From: Apostichopus japonicus
Taxonomy: Eukaryota > Echinodermata > Holothuroidea > Aspidochirotida > Stichopodidae
DNA: 64,000 nucleotides
Assembly: GCF_037975245.1 (NCBI RefSeq)
Contig: NC_092567.1
Span: 10,819,376-10,883,375 of the forward strand
Reading direction: 5' to 3'
Shown here: piece by piece, positions 49,193-61,392 of the stretch
Layout: each line of letters begins with the position of its first letter
Numbering within the stretch: position 1 is the stretch's first letter
Notes under the pieces: generated by a model
The model's input: only the letters and a program-made list of their open reading frames with translations
The model's database searches: none
Told to the model about the DNA's origin: nothing
Program-made: the position numbers and the translations under genes

Positions 49193-52100
49193 GTCATGAT
49201 CAATGTTTTGTTTTCGCTGCGTTGAAGTATAGAAGACGCGAATATAGTATTGTACTGGATCAAAGTATTAATAGATAACAATATCAGCTGATCAGTGATA
49301 TGGTAAACTGTTAGTTTGTTATGTAAATATCGAGTGATGGTTTCTGAAAGGCTAAATAAATACGATGAATTGTGTAACAAAGTGACTTTTAGTGCGCGAT
49401 GATTGATGTGATGTTTGAGTTTTAAATCGATATTCTCATTTGTATCGGCGTTACAAGGGAAATATGAAAATAATTTTACCCATTCCCCTCTCCCACGAAC
49501 ATAACATATAGCTATGTATTGACTCAAATGTTCTTTACCACTGCAGGTACAAAAAAGAAATGCATATATTACACATACAGGTTGTATTTGCAGAGACCAA
49601 ATCTTGGAATATCAATCATTTGTGCATATTTCTCAATCGTTTATTAGCTCTTAATTATAATTATGTAATGTTTTATTGCAGATCCTCAAAGTGCTTGTCT
49701 GGTTTCAACATTCTTGGTGTATTGTTGTGGACAATTGTGACATATTAGGTTAAATTGATTTTTTCCTGTAAAGGTGGAGGATGGTGAAAGATATAACAAC
49801 GGATTGTTAGAAATAGCTGAATTATACCATTATACCATTGTAATCACTACAGCGGTATTATCCATATATCGGCAGAGTGGTATTGAAGGTTAGGTGGGGT
49901 TGCCGAAAGACCCCTGGTTAAAAAACTCTCCCGTTAATAAGATAAATGCAATTTGAAATGTTTGAAGAATGAGACTTAACATTACCATTATATCTAAGAT
50001 ACAATGTGAATGTACGTCCTAACACATGGGATTAAATGCATACAATAACAAAAAGACTATACTTCATTAGTATTATTATTATGAATTATAAATAAGTTAT
50101 GAAAATATACTCGATCTTTTATATTAAGTTTAAGACGAAGCATTTAAACCAAAAAGGAAACTTCAATACCTTGATCTACAGAGTCATGTAAACGTTGTTA
50201 TTAACAATGAACAAATTAAGATTCAACCATGACAGTACCATATATGTAGACCAACAAAACAATAAAATCCCTTTAGAAATCGAATGATGGCTTTTGAAAG
50301 AAGGGCCATTACACCCTAGAAATCTCTACCAGACAGGGGAGGAGAAGGTGATATTTCATTCAGAATTTACAACCGTTCTAGCTATTGTAGTGCCCACGCG
50401 CGCTACAATATTGGGAATACAAGCCCGCTCCACCATCCGCATGTCTGGCTGGTGAATGCCAGCTGAACATACACTCTTCATAGCAATCTCAAATTCACAT
50501 CTTGGCTACGCAGGAAAAAATCCAGACCCAGATTTGCAAAGAATTGTTTCGGCAAACAGTTAATTCTGCACTGGCACACGTAAACAAAAATGATCCCATT
50601 GAGTAGAATACTTCTTCAAAACAATACTTAAAATTCTCTACTTTGGTTTGTTTTTCTCGAATTGAACAAGACAGGTAACATTTGAACGCATTTGAGTTAA
50701 TCAAAAAAAATTGCACGCAACAAATGTTAATCGTATTATGCACAACAACTCGGTGTTATTTGGTGATCTCGGGCACGAACAGCTAGCCCGTAATGGTATG
50801 GCATTATATACTACACAGTCAAAGTTAGTTGCCAGAGCTAGCTGCTCTGTACGTATATTACGTGTTTTGGATCATGAACCAGGGCCAGGAAACCGAACAA
50901 GCAATTTTTAATCGCCCGGAGTGTGTAATAGTGCAATGAGAGACTGGACCTACATTGTATTCGTTAGAGTAATTGTGCAATAGGCCTTCGGTGTAAATCA
51001 CCGTATGTTCGTTAACTTTCGCTAACTGGGCGAGGATCATAGAAATTGAAGTAGGGGAATGGCGTCATGCGACATACAGTATAATGAAGCCACCCATCCA
51101 ACTGGTGGCGCTTTGCTTATACGACAAGAAAGTACTGGCGCGTAATACAAGCACTAGGTCTTTGACATAACTGAAGTGATAAAGTTGACATAAATCACTC
51201 GAAATGGTGATATCGTGTGCCGCATTTGGGTGCCAAACATGTGGCAGTGGACTGTAAGTTTTACAAGTTATTCTTAGGTATCGATAATAGAAGCAATTAC
51301 ATAGGAATCTAATTTCTTTACTAGTGTCGTCTGCTCAGCTGATGTTGTTATTCACTGGAACCTGGATATAGTTAGCCTAAGCCCTAGACCGGCCACGGCG
51401 GCTTTCGGATGCGATATAACTAAAGCCTAATTTTAAAAATGTTAACACCTCATTTTACTTAAAACTGTATCCCTAATGACAGATCCACATGCCAGAATAA
51501 CATGGGATGATGGTTATGATGTCGTGGGCTTACCACTAACAATTCAATAATAGAAAACTAGGCTACTACCGACTTTGCAACGTTAACATTAAACTAATAA
51601 CTGCATGCACAGACTAATATGGAAATATTACACAAAACAAGGTGTGTGGAAGGGGATGGGGAAGAGGGGTGCCTTTACACGGCATTTTTTTAGGGACAAC
51701 TAGGCTATGTCACTATTTGAGTGAAGCACTAAAATAATAAAAACAAGACAGATGTTTGCCATATGCCTCACAGATACCAGAAATGACACTTTCCAGACAT
51801 TAAAAGTTGCACAAACACTCCACTTACTCGAGTCATTATAGATGCGAGAAAAAGCAAGGAGTATAGTACTTACCACTATGGTCACCATAACATGTCTCTG
51901 TTGCGCAAAGTACGCCTTCTCTTTCAGAAAAAGCGGGTAAAATCAAATTCAGTTTCAAAGTCGAATGCACAATATGTATATGTAGAGACTAACAAATGAT
52001 CTGGCCTTTTGCCGTGCACTACAAAGCGCCCTCTATTTTTTCAAGGCTATACTGCTTAAACAGACGGCGATAAACTGTGTCAGCTTTCTTCCTTGTTCAA

Positions 52101-52820
52101 TTTCTATGACGTTAACATGTTGTTCAAGTTGACCAATCAGTGTCCAGGACTGGGTATTCTCTGTCACGTCCGGAAAATACGTGAGTCTTTCTTAAATACA
52201 ATATGGTTACAAAGACCCATCCATTGAATATCAATTACAGCAAACTAAATTTCACCTTCATCGCGCACCACAATGACACGTATTTGTATACAGTTGTTCT
52301 AGTTATTTGTAGATGTTATTACATATTGCAGACTGGATGTAACATTTACCTTCAATACACGACATCCGTGTATGTGACCTATTCTGCTGGGATGTATCAA
52401 GTTAGTATCATTTGCCGTTAAGATGAACAAACTAAAACTAATGGATGCTGTTAGCTCCGGAATATTATTTTGTTATCTGTTTTAGAAAAGGCCAATTTAT
52501 TAGGGACAATACATTTTTCTCTTGATTGCCCTTCAAAGCTGCTCTATAAAGTTCATCGGGACTCATATAGAATTTTCACAGTGAGAAAAAATTGCATCTT
52601 CGTTATCCATCTTTTAAAAACATGATAATTTAAAACGTAATGAAACTGAAGCATCTTATCTTCAATCTAAACAAGATATCTAGCCATATATCGTAATAAT
52701 GATAATATCAACTAAATATGAAACAATTATACGATACCATGGGGCAAACTTCTTATGATCTTTATATTTAAAATAAAATAAAACTGTCACCAAACTGCTT
52801 ATCCAAGAGAGCCTGTGTAA
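49193..52820. other. AT-rich DNA, no supported gene
   Basis: Contains one segment (50150-50335) repeated at 55599-55775. A short stretch at 51098-51120 (TGGTGGCGCTTTGCTTATA) may be a relic of the shared hAT module. No motif-bearing frame was recognised. Confidence 0.45.
50150..50335 (+). repeat. Duplicated segment paired with 55599-55775
   Basis: Shares AATACCTTG, AAGATTCAACCAT, GCAGTACCAT-like, AATCCCTTTA, AAATCGA and CCATTACACCCTAG blocks in the same order and orientation as 55599-55775. Confidence 0.85.
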
Positions 52821-52826
52821 GAGAAT

Positions 52827-52945
52827 GTGTAAAAGTAAGTTGGGCTGACGTATTGATCCTAGCAGGATCTACTTCAGAGGCTAAATGACAAGTGATCATT
52901 ACGATCCTGCTAAGATCGAAACGTCAGGCCAACTTATTTGTACAC
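52827..52945. repeat. Fold-back element (119 bp)
   Basis: The left arm GTGTAAAAGTAAGTTGGGCT and right arm ending AACTTATTTGTACAC are inverted copies about 43 bp long with roughly seven mismatches, separated by about 33 bp. Each arm matches the repeat at 1818-1886. The innermost part pairs GATCCTAGCAGGATC with GATCCTGCTAAGATC. This looks like a foldback MITE or two head-to-head copies of the repeat. Confidence 0.8.
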
Positions 52946-53626
52946 GATCATTATATTTGTTTGTTGTGTAAACAGTGACTGTCGTACAACGGTAGTAAAG
53001 TACGTTATATATTTAGTTTGTGGTACAGGATAAGTAAATAGCGATAACAATAGGCAAGCATGTTCCTGATTACGAAAGGTAGGTAAGATGTGAACAAATG
53101 TTAGTATTAATATACTAGTTAGTTATGAAAACGAAAGATAGATACGAAAATAAATATATTCATATTAAGAAGTAAAAACAAACAGCATTTAAAGAACGGA
53201 AAGCCCTGTTATTTGAAAAGTCCCCTTTTCTCATGTTCTGATATGTAACAAGTTAAATGCGTTTCGTTTTCTTTTATGGAAATCACTAGTTAATACGACT
53301 GTAAACATCTATTGCTTTAATAATTTATAATCAAGTTGCTATGGGTGACACGTTATTGATTTAATTTTACTGTTAGCTGAACTTTGAGCTGAGTTTATCA
53401 CAGTGTTTTCATCAAGCCAATGTTTGTCAAGTCAAGTCACAAGTCTTTCGCTCATGTCAAGCGTATAACAGCAGCTTATATAGTCATTCTAGACGTAAGC
53501 CTAATGATAATCAACGACCGATGCTTAACGAGACATCTTTATCAAGTGCTTCGGGTCCTGTGAATGACGTGTTTCAGTGAGCTCTTGTTACAATGCTATG
53601 GAGGCGACTCTTTTCTACAAGAGTAG

Positions 53627-53944
53627 TCATATACACTGGGCAGCAACTGAAGTAATATTGTACCGTTATGGAGGGCAGGAGTAGAGGGGGTAGCTAGGGG
53701 AGGGGGATATGCCCTCAAGTATTTGTCTGCCACCCCCAGTCATATACACTGGGCAGCAACTGAACTTCAGTGTAAAACAGGTGTACTTTTACTCTCTCAA
53801 TACGCAAATATAACGTTAATACAAAATCAAACATTTACTTACTCTGTACAGAGACTAATCTTGTATCATAATGGAGGGCAGAGTAGGAGCAGAAGGGTCT
53901 ATACGGGAGGGCAATAGGCCCTCAAATATTTGTCTGCCACCCCT
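53627..53944 (+). repeat. Direct duplication with insertion
   Basis: AGTCATATACACTGGGCAGC occurs at 53625 and 53738. Each is followed by a TAATGGAGGGCAG-like block and then GCCCTCAA(G/A)TATTTGTCTG and CCACCCC. The second copy carries about 90 extra bases. Confidence 0.85.
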
Positions 53945-55598
53945 TGAAATTATCGAAACTGGAATAGAGATAAACATTATAGTATGAAACATTATTGCCT
54001 AGGTTTCCTTTTTTCTGTTGGTGTTATCTGTACCAGGTGTCAACATCCGCTCCAACTGTTATTACCAAGCACGCAATATAATATCTGAGGGTTGCTCAGA
54101 AGGAACATTGATCCCAGATTTTTTTTTTTAAACATTCTTGGTCGAATTAACCCTGCTTATACCTCGACTTTTGACTATTATTTTCGAAAACAAAAACGAT
54201 TTTACATCTTGACATTTTGTGGTTTTATTTCTGATATTTGATTTTTCTTATAGAACAATTTAGACTGATATCGCAACTTTCCACGCTTTATAGAAATCGT
54301 AACGTTTGTCATGAAGTTTTGACGATTATCTCGAAATGTCGTCACCCAAACGTTTACTGAAAATATGAATTTCATTAAAAATGGAACATTTGATTACCTC
54401 GCATTGTTTGGCTAACAAAGGATCCAGCCGAATGACTCAGCGATGCCTTAAAGTAGCCTACAACCGTTGATGAGTGGACCTGGTGTCCTCGACACTGACG
54501 AATGTCTTGATCTAACAAGTGAACCAAAGGAAGGTGTGATAATGCACCCCCCCCCCCCCCTCTCCTTCCCTCCAGTCGCCCCTTCCGACTCACACACCTC
54601 CCTTTGACACTCCAGATATTCGGTCTGTCGGTACAACGAATATCACCTTTAATTGTGTTATTATACTAATTCAAGTCACAAGAACACTCCGTCTTCAACG
54701 CAATCCAATTCCATGATATTAAACTACTGCGTGTACATGGCTATGCACTGGATGTAAGGAAATATAGAACAAACACCGTCTTTAACCATCACGCCCCATC
54801 ACCATCCCATCCCTAGTAATTCCACAATATATGTGACTCCATGTGTGGCTCCATGTAGTGGGTCACGTTTTTCATCGTATATCGAGTGAAATATAGGCTT
54901 ACTTTGTACTATGGAAACTGTGTACAACTAGCGCATTGTATGTAAATACTAACAACATCAAACAAACAGACAAGTCGTTCCAGAACCCAGGAAGAGGGGG
55001 GTTAGTTAACACACACTGTTTTCTGAGACATTTGGGAGCAAAACACTGCTTCGTGATAACATGTACCGAGATACCAAACTAATAGGTAGCGTGGTTTAGA
55101 TTACAATTCTAACCAGTACTTTACATACGGAGTAGTACTACAACATCCTTAGTTTAATAGTGTAAGTATAAATGCAATGTACAAACAAAACAACAATAAC
55201 TCACTCGTTTAATTTCAGCTGGAGTATAACAATTTATAATATTCTATATAAAGCATAATTATACAAGTATAAATGAACAACGGAAAAATGACTGGGAGTG
55301 ATAAACAAAGAAAAAGAGGATTTTTAGTTTTAAACAGTAAACAATATAGCATCTCATGAATAATCATCAACCAGATACATACACATGAGAGGGTATAAAT
55401 ACATCTTATTCAGTGAATTATGGTTAATTTACCTTTCGCGTAAATGTTCTGTATGTAAAGACGAACATGAATTATGAATGGTTGGGTATAAGTCATAGAC
55501 ATAACCGAATAATACAGTCGCTGGCCCATACATCATACAAAGTTCACTAATATATTGGTCACTCAGCCGCTTGAGGAATTCTTTAAAAAAAAAAAAAA
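53945..55598. other. AT-rich DNA, no supported gene
   Basis: Contains a C-rich tract at 54546-54562. Nothing else identified. Confidence 0.45.
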
Positions 55599-55775
55599 CC
55601 TAAATACCTTGTTCTGCAGAGTAAAATTTGTTATTAATCAGGAAAAAAAGATTCAACCATAGCAGTACCATTTATGTCGGACACCACCAAGAAAACCAAT
55701 TAAATCCCTTTATAAATCGAGTGATTGCTTCTGAAGGAAGGTCCATTACACCCTAGCAATCCCTACCTATATACT
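55599..55775 (+). repeat. Duplicated segment paired with 50150-50335
   Basis: Diverged second copy of the segment at 50150-50335, lying 1 kb upstream of hairpin array 2. Confidence 0.85.
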
Positions 55776-56570
55776 CTTTTTTAGGCTTGCTATTGTAAAG
55801 TGATGTGAGAAGTCATTTCAGTTTAAGGTTGGGACGATTGTTTTCTGCAATTTCCAGTCAGCATTTTGACCCATTACATACACAGTAGGCAAATATGACG
55901 TAATTCGGTCAGACCACATAATATAGCTTGTATAGGCAAGCAATACTAACTAAGAAAATCTGTCGTAAACAATTGTCAACAATATAAGTACGGTTCATTA
56001 TTATTATTTTAATATATTAGGTAACGACAGTTAACGATAACCCTTGTGTATGGTATATACTCTACAAACAATATGGCAAGCCAAAGGGGGAGGGGGGGGG
56101 GGGGAGGGTGGACGACCGCCCATCGCAATTCACGGAATTGTTGTGGCGTTCAGCCGGTGAATAATTACACCACTGCTACAGTAATCCCTGTCTCTTTTTC
56201 AACCTTAAAAATATATATTAGCAAAGCCTTGCGCTTAGAACTACTTATATGGATGACATTTATATTCTAAATACGCCTCAAAATGCACCAATTGACTTCT
56301 AAACTTTTATTGGGGGTGGGGAGGGTGGTTGGACCCTAGACCCGCTACGTGATAGTCGGCTTGAATGACCACGGGGCATCATCCTCTCATTTATGAAATC
56401 TTTGGTTCGCATCTAGGCCTTTTTGGAATGGTTCAGGCTCCTAACTTAATCCATCAATGGGCAAGTTTGAATGTGTCCTCCACTTTTGAAATCCTGCGCA
56501 CGCGTACCTGTCTATGACCCCTGCAAAGAGCTGTAGTACATGACTACCGGGCCATACAATGTAGTGTCTG

Positions 56571-56840
56571 TGTTGCTCCATACCTTGCAAGGAACTGTCA
56601 CGGAATGAAGAGAAAGGGAGCTGTCACTGAGTTCTTTGGTATAACTTGATCTGTCATAATATATAATGAGTGTATATCATAATTGTAATTAATTAATCAT
56701 AAAGGTGTTGCTTCATACCTTGCAAGGAACTGTCACGGAATGAAGAGAAAGGGAGCTGTCACTGAGTTCTTTGGTATAACTTGATCTGTCATAATATATA
56801 ATGAGTGTATATCATAATTGTAATTAATTAATCATAATCA
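56571..56840 (+). repeat. 135-bp tandem duplication, nearly identical copies
   Basis: Copy 1 (56571-56705) and copy 2 (56706-56840) share TGTTGCT(C/T)CATACCTTGC and onward with almost no differences, including the GGGAGCTGTCACTGAG block. This is a recent duplication at the edge of the hairpin array. Confidence 0.95.
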
Positions 56841-57808
56841 GGAGCTGTTACATATATATAGAGCTCCCTGCTATAATTAGGGAGCTGTCACTGAGAATAG
56901 CTCCCTGCTATAATTAGGGAGCTGTCACTGAGAAGAGCTCCCTGCTATAATTAGGAAGCTGTCACTGAGAATAGCTCCCTGCTATAATAAGGGAGTTGTC
57001 CCTGGGAAGAGCTACCTGCTATAATTGAGGAGCTGTTACATATAGAGCTCTCTGGTATAATTAGGGAGCTGTTACATATAGAGCTCCCTGCTATAATGAG
57101 GGAGCTGTCACTGAGAATAGCTCCCTGCTATAACTAGGAAGCTGTCACTGAGAAGAGCTCCCTGCTATAATTAGGGAGTTGTCCCTGGGAAGAGCTACCT
57201 GCTATAATTGAGGAGCTGTTACATATAGAGCTCTCTGGTATAATTAGGGAGCTGTTACATATAGAGCTCCCTGCTATAATTAGGGAGCTGTCACTGAGAA
57301 TAGCTCCCTGCTATAACTAGGAAGCTGTCACTGAGAAGAGCTCCCTGCTATAATTAGGGAGTTGTCCCTGGGAAGAGCTACCTGCTATAATTGAGGAGCT
57401 GTTACATAACCAGGTTCGGACGTTTTCTAAGGTTTTCCAAGCCTGCCGCTATGCCCGGAGTTAACTCGTTGAAACGCGGGTTCAAATTGCAGGGCTTATC
57501 TGCGGTTACAGTTTTTTGCTCCACCTATCCTTGCTTGAAGCAAGACCGCGTTCGTGGGACCGGGGTAATATAGAGCTTCCTAGTATAATTAGGGAGCTGT
57601 TACATATAGAGCTCTCTGCTATAATTAGGGAGCTTACTTTGAGATATCTCCCTGCTATAATTAGGGAGCTGTTACTGAGTCCCTGCTATAATTTGGGAGC
57701 TGTTACTGAGATATCTCCCTGATATAATTAGGGAGCTGTTGCATATTGAGCTCCGTACTGTAATTAGACATCTGTCTTCGAGAGAGAACCCTGTTATAAT
57801 TAGGGAGC
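56841..57808 (+). repeat. Hairpin satellite array 2 with 183-bp higher-order repeat
   Basis: Units of 36-37 bp: AGCTCCCTGCTATAATTAG followed by GGAGCTGTCACTGAGAAG or GTTACATATAG variants. Between 56830 and 57408 five distinct units repeat as a block. The marker GTCCCTGGGAAGAGCTACC recurs at 56998, 57181 and 57364, a period of 183 bp (36+36+37+37+37). The array is interrupted at 57409-57566 by unrelated DNA and then continues in more diverged form. Confidence 0.95.
57409..57566. mobile_element. Unrelated 158-bp insertion in the hairpin array
   Basis: The array reads GTTACAT, then about 158 bp of GC-richer sequence, then ATAGAGC resumes. The insert contains GGGTTCAAATTG, which resembles a polymerase III B-box, so a SINE fragment is possible. 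No terminal repeats or clear target-site duplication longer than 3 bp (ATA) were found. It could also be an unrelated capture. Confidence 0.5.
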
Positions 57809-58275
57809 CCCCTCGTTATTACAGAGCAAAATGAACGAATGCTACACATTTCATGTACGATACTTCCTCAGCGCTAACTTAGGCCTCAAATCTACAAGTT
57901 ATTCAATTTCTTTGAAATGAGCGTAGAAAATGGAGATGGGAGACGTTGGGGGGGGGGTGGGGTCAGGGGTGTGAAAAGGTAAGAGATAGTAACACTCATC
58001 TGGGCATTTCTTCGTATGCAATCTTCATTTTCATCGCGAGACTATGTTCTCGCTGTTCGCGAGTCAGGAGAGGAATTAAAATAAATCGAGGCAGATAAAG
58101 CAAGATAAAGGTGCTCATTTATACATTGTGTACCTCTGTGTCATGTTCAGACCAAGTCATGAAATATTACATATCATAACCAACACCTCAATCGTGTCTA
58201 AGCACTTAATTACTCCATTCTCTCATATCAAATCCGCCAACTTCTTGTCTAATTTCAACATTCCTAGTGGACAAA

Positions 58276-59073
58276 TATGGAACGCGAAAAGGGAAACCAT
58301 ATTTCGTTGTCTAAACTAAGTTTGTTGCTGTCTAAACTAAAGTTGTTGCTTCTGTTTTATCATGTTGTAGCTCAAATTTTGGTTGTTGTCTAAACTTACG
58401 TTGTTGTCTAAACTTACGTTGTTGTCTAAACTTTCATTGCTGCCTAAACTTACGTTTTTGCCTAAACTTACGTTGCTGCCTAAACTTACGTTGTTGTCTA
58501 AACCTACGTTGCCGTCTGAAGTTGGTTCCGTTGTCTACTTACGTTATTGCCCAATCACGTGATATAAAAATATGGGCTATTCGCGCGAAATTCAACTTGC
58601 GCTGTATATACATACACGTCGTTAATTTGCTGACCAATTACGAAATAGTCAGTAAGATTGACATGTATCCCAACCCAATTACAAACCGGTAAACGCTCTC
58701 CACCATGCTACTTACATGAGCTGACCCCGCCCACTATATGCGAAGAACAAAGGCGGCCTTGTCCACGGGACTGTTTTCCTAAACCCAGGCAGCAAGAACC
58801 AACCCCCTGCGTATAGTAATCATATGAAGCCCATGTGGTAAAGCAATTGTTGAACAGCGCCTATGGCAACAATGTAAGCGCGAAAAGGGCAAACTGATTT
58901 CGTTGTCTAATCTAAGTTTGTTGTTGCCTAAACTAAAGTTGTTGCTGCTGTTTCACCATGCTGTTGCTCAAACTCACGTTGATGTCTAAAATTCCGTTGT
59001 CTAAACTTACGTCGTTGTCTAAACTTACGTTAAACTTAGCAACGAAATAAGTTTGCCCTTTTCGCGTTCCATA
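58276..59073. mobile_element. TIR element H of unrecognised family, with internal minisatellite
   Basis: The left end TATGGAACGCGAAAAGGG and right end CCCTTTTCGCGTTCCATA are perfect inverted repeats for 18 bases. Similarity then continues imperfectly to about 45 (ATTTCGTTG, CTAAGTTT). Flanks GACAAA (58270-58275 and 59074-59079) are an exact 6-bp direct repeat. A second internal copy of the left end occurs at 58878-58960. No coding region was seen. The TIR sequence and 6-bp duplication do not match a superfamily I can name. Confidence 0.8.
58378..58545 (+). repeat. 18-bp minisatellite inside element H
   Basis: About eight units of TTGTTGTCTAAACTTACG with point changes (CTGCC for TTGTC in several). 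A second short run lies at 58975-59035. Confidence 0.92.
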
Positions 59074-59153
59074 GACAAATGCATTTAAATCCCCACTCCC
59101 ACCCCGAACGCTACTAACCGATATAGTGGCGGGTGGTAACACCGGATTGTTAG

Positions 59154-60277
59154 CAGGCGCGTATCCAGGGAGGGGGCGTTGGGGGCGCGCGCCCCCGGAT
59201 AAGAAAAGGAGGAGAGAAAAGAGGAGAAGAAAAAGGAAAAAAAGAGGGGAAAAAAGAGGAGGAGAAGAGGAAGGAAGGGAAAAGAAAAAGAAGAACGAGA
59301 GAAAAGGAGAAAAAGAGGGAGTAGAAGAAAAACGCCAAGACACCGGGAAGAGAAAAAGGAACAGTGACATCATTACAGCGCTGGTCCCTATTATATACAC
59401 AGGGTAGCCAGTGACGGATCAAGGATTTCGGAAGGGGCGTTTGCCTCACCCTACCCCTTACACCGACAACTCCATTTTTGACGTTTCCATTTTTCCTCTC
59501 TCACTCATGATCTATATGCTATATATGGTCTATCATAAGGCGTGTGTGTGTATATACGCCTTAAACAATTGTAGAATTGTGCTATGAAACCAACTGTGGC
59601 TGGTCTCGAACTCGACCGTGTCGTCGGGGAACATGACGCATTTCGGGAAGGGGGCGACCGCCCCCCCCCCTGCAGCATATTTTTTTTATGATATCGCCAG
59701 TAATTTCAAAATAGAAAGTGCTTAGATGCAACTTACAAGGCCTGGGAAGTGTCGTTTCCAGCGATCTGGGAGGCATTTTCGGCCAAAATTGACTTGAACG
59801 CTTCGCGCCAAACTTATGGTGGCGCTACGCTTAGATAATTTGCCTACAGGCTTCGCCCCTCCCTTGGCAAATTCCTCGCTACGCGCCTGTTCGAATTTGT
59901 AAAGCAACCGCAGCAGATATCACATCATATCAGTGAGCATGAAAATGGCGTTCCAGGATGAACAGCCTCAAAACTGTCCGACTTGCCCGAAAAAATAACC
60001 AAAATTTTTTGCGCGCTCTGCGCGCGTTCATCATGTTATGGTCAATATCACATAAACAAGCATCGGTTATTTACCCTACATCGCATACCATCGTGTACCG
60101 TACGGTCCGTGAAAGTTGCGCAGTGTACCGCGGGATGCTAATGTAAACAACGAAATGTCTTATGTAGATGGAGAAAAAGGCATGGAGGTCCAATTATGTC
60201 AAAACTCTCTTTTACATTAGAAATGGCGAATTAGGGGCTGCAGCCCCCCCCCCCCCCGCGCCTCCTACACCTATGTG
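59154..60277 (+). mobile_element. hAT-like element D, copy 2, left part
   Basis: Begins CAGGCGCGTATCCAGG and is collinear with 24103-25660 without MITE A copy 2. It includes the purine tract, an internal CAGTGACGGATCAAGGATTT (59410), and one minus-strand module copy (59752-59842). Interrupted after CCTATGTG (60270-60277) by element I; it resumes at 63307. Confidence 0.9.
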
Positions 60278-60345
60278 CATGGGCGTTAATCCGATTTGAA
60301 ACGTGGGGGGGACGTAATCGATTCGAGTATTCCGGCCGTAAGTAC

Positions 60346-61003
60346 TATCTAAGCGGAGCGCCACCATCGGTTGGCGCGCAGCGTACAAGAAAGTTTTTCT
60401 TCTGGCAGACCCCTCAGATTGCAGGAAACGGCACTTCCCGTGCATTATGGCAGTAAGCAACACCCCTAAAATTGATAAAAATTTCCGGCAATTTTTTATT
60501 TTGGGAAATAGTCTCGAAGGAAGTGATCGCCATTTATTCCTCAGTTTACCAATTCCTCGTCTCCCAGAAGCAACCAAAATTTAAGATATGGAAACAATTT
60601 TTGTGTTGGCTGATCCATGATCGCCGCCCATGCCCGTGAGAAGTGGTGACTGGGTGAAGAAAAAACTACGCCGTTTGAAGTCATTTGCAGAAAAAGCGAA
60701 AGTAGCGAAACCTAAGGTAAAGCGCGCGATAACGAAGTGATTATATTCCAGGTTAATTGAGACTGTATCAAACGCGAGCTTAGGACAAACATATATAATG
60801 GTAATGGCATTACTAATCCCGATATGTCGTCTTTGAGGTGTGTGGAAAATCCGCAACGACCATCAAAGAGCAATTGAATATTTAGTCTACTTTTCGATTT
60901 CGAAAACACTTTTTTTTTAAAATTATGACAAACTTTTATGACACCTTTGACAATTTTTTTGGGGGGGCTGTGCCCCCGGGTCCCAATGGGCACGACGCCA
61001 CTG
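60346..61003 (+). mobile_element. B-family 3' portion inside element I
   Basis: Collinear with 16139-17089 for most of its length: shared module, AACACCCCTAAAATTGAT, GGAAGTGATCGCCATTTATT, CTGATCCATGATCGCCGCCC, and the ending GGGCACGACGCCACTG. The left terminal repeat of family B is missing, and B1's central stretch of about 350 bp is shorter here. It is a truncated or recombined copy. Confidence 0.85.
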
Positions 61004-61032
61004 ACCCCAGGGCCTCAGATATAGGCCTATTG

Positions 61033-61392
61033 CAGGGGTGGGCAACCTTTTGAATGAATGGGCCAGATTTTAGGAGTGAAAGATTGACAGGGCCGCACCT
61101 AACCAACGACTTGCTGTTGATTTCAAACCTTTGATTCCGAGGACGTTCAAGCAATAGGTGTGTGTACTTAATCTGTATTCACAAAACCATAATGTCAATA
61201 CAGTCCAGTTGGTAATTAATGGTGATAATAGACCAACCTGACAGCATCATTAGTGCAGATAAATTCTAAGCAGCTAGCTCGTTTAGTGATGATGCAAAAT
61301 AGATTGTTTTTTTTTCTTTTTCTTGAGACATCTCACGGGCCGCAAAAAAATCACTGGCGGGCCTCATGTGGCCCGCAGGTTGCCCTCCCCTA
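61033..61392. mobile_element. hAT-type MITE G
   Basis: Left end CAGGGGTGGGCAACCTTTT and right end AGGTTGCCCTCCCCTA form a TIR of about 16 bases. GGCCGC and GGCCCGC motifs inside are typical of the widespread CAGGGGTGGGCAACC hAT MITEs. The flanking octamers GCCTATTG and GTCTATAG agree in six of eight positions, a decayed target-site duplication. The interior is non-coding. Confidence 0.8.
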
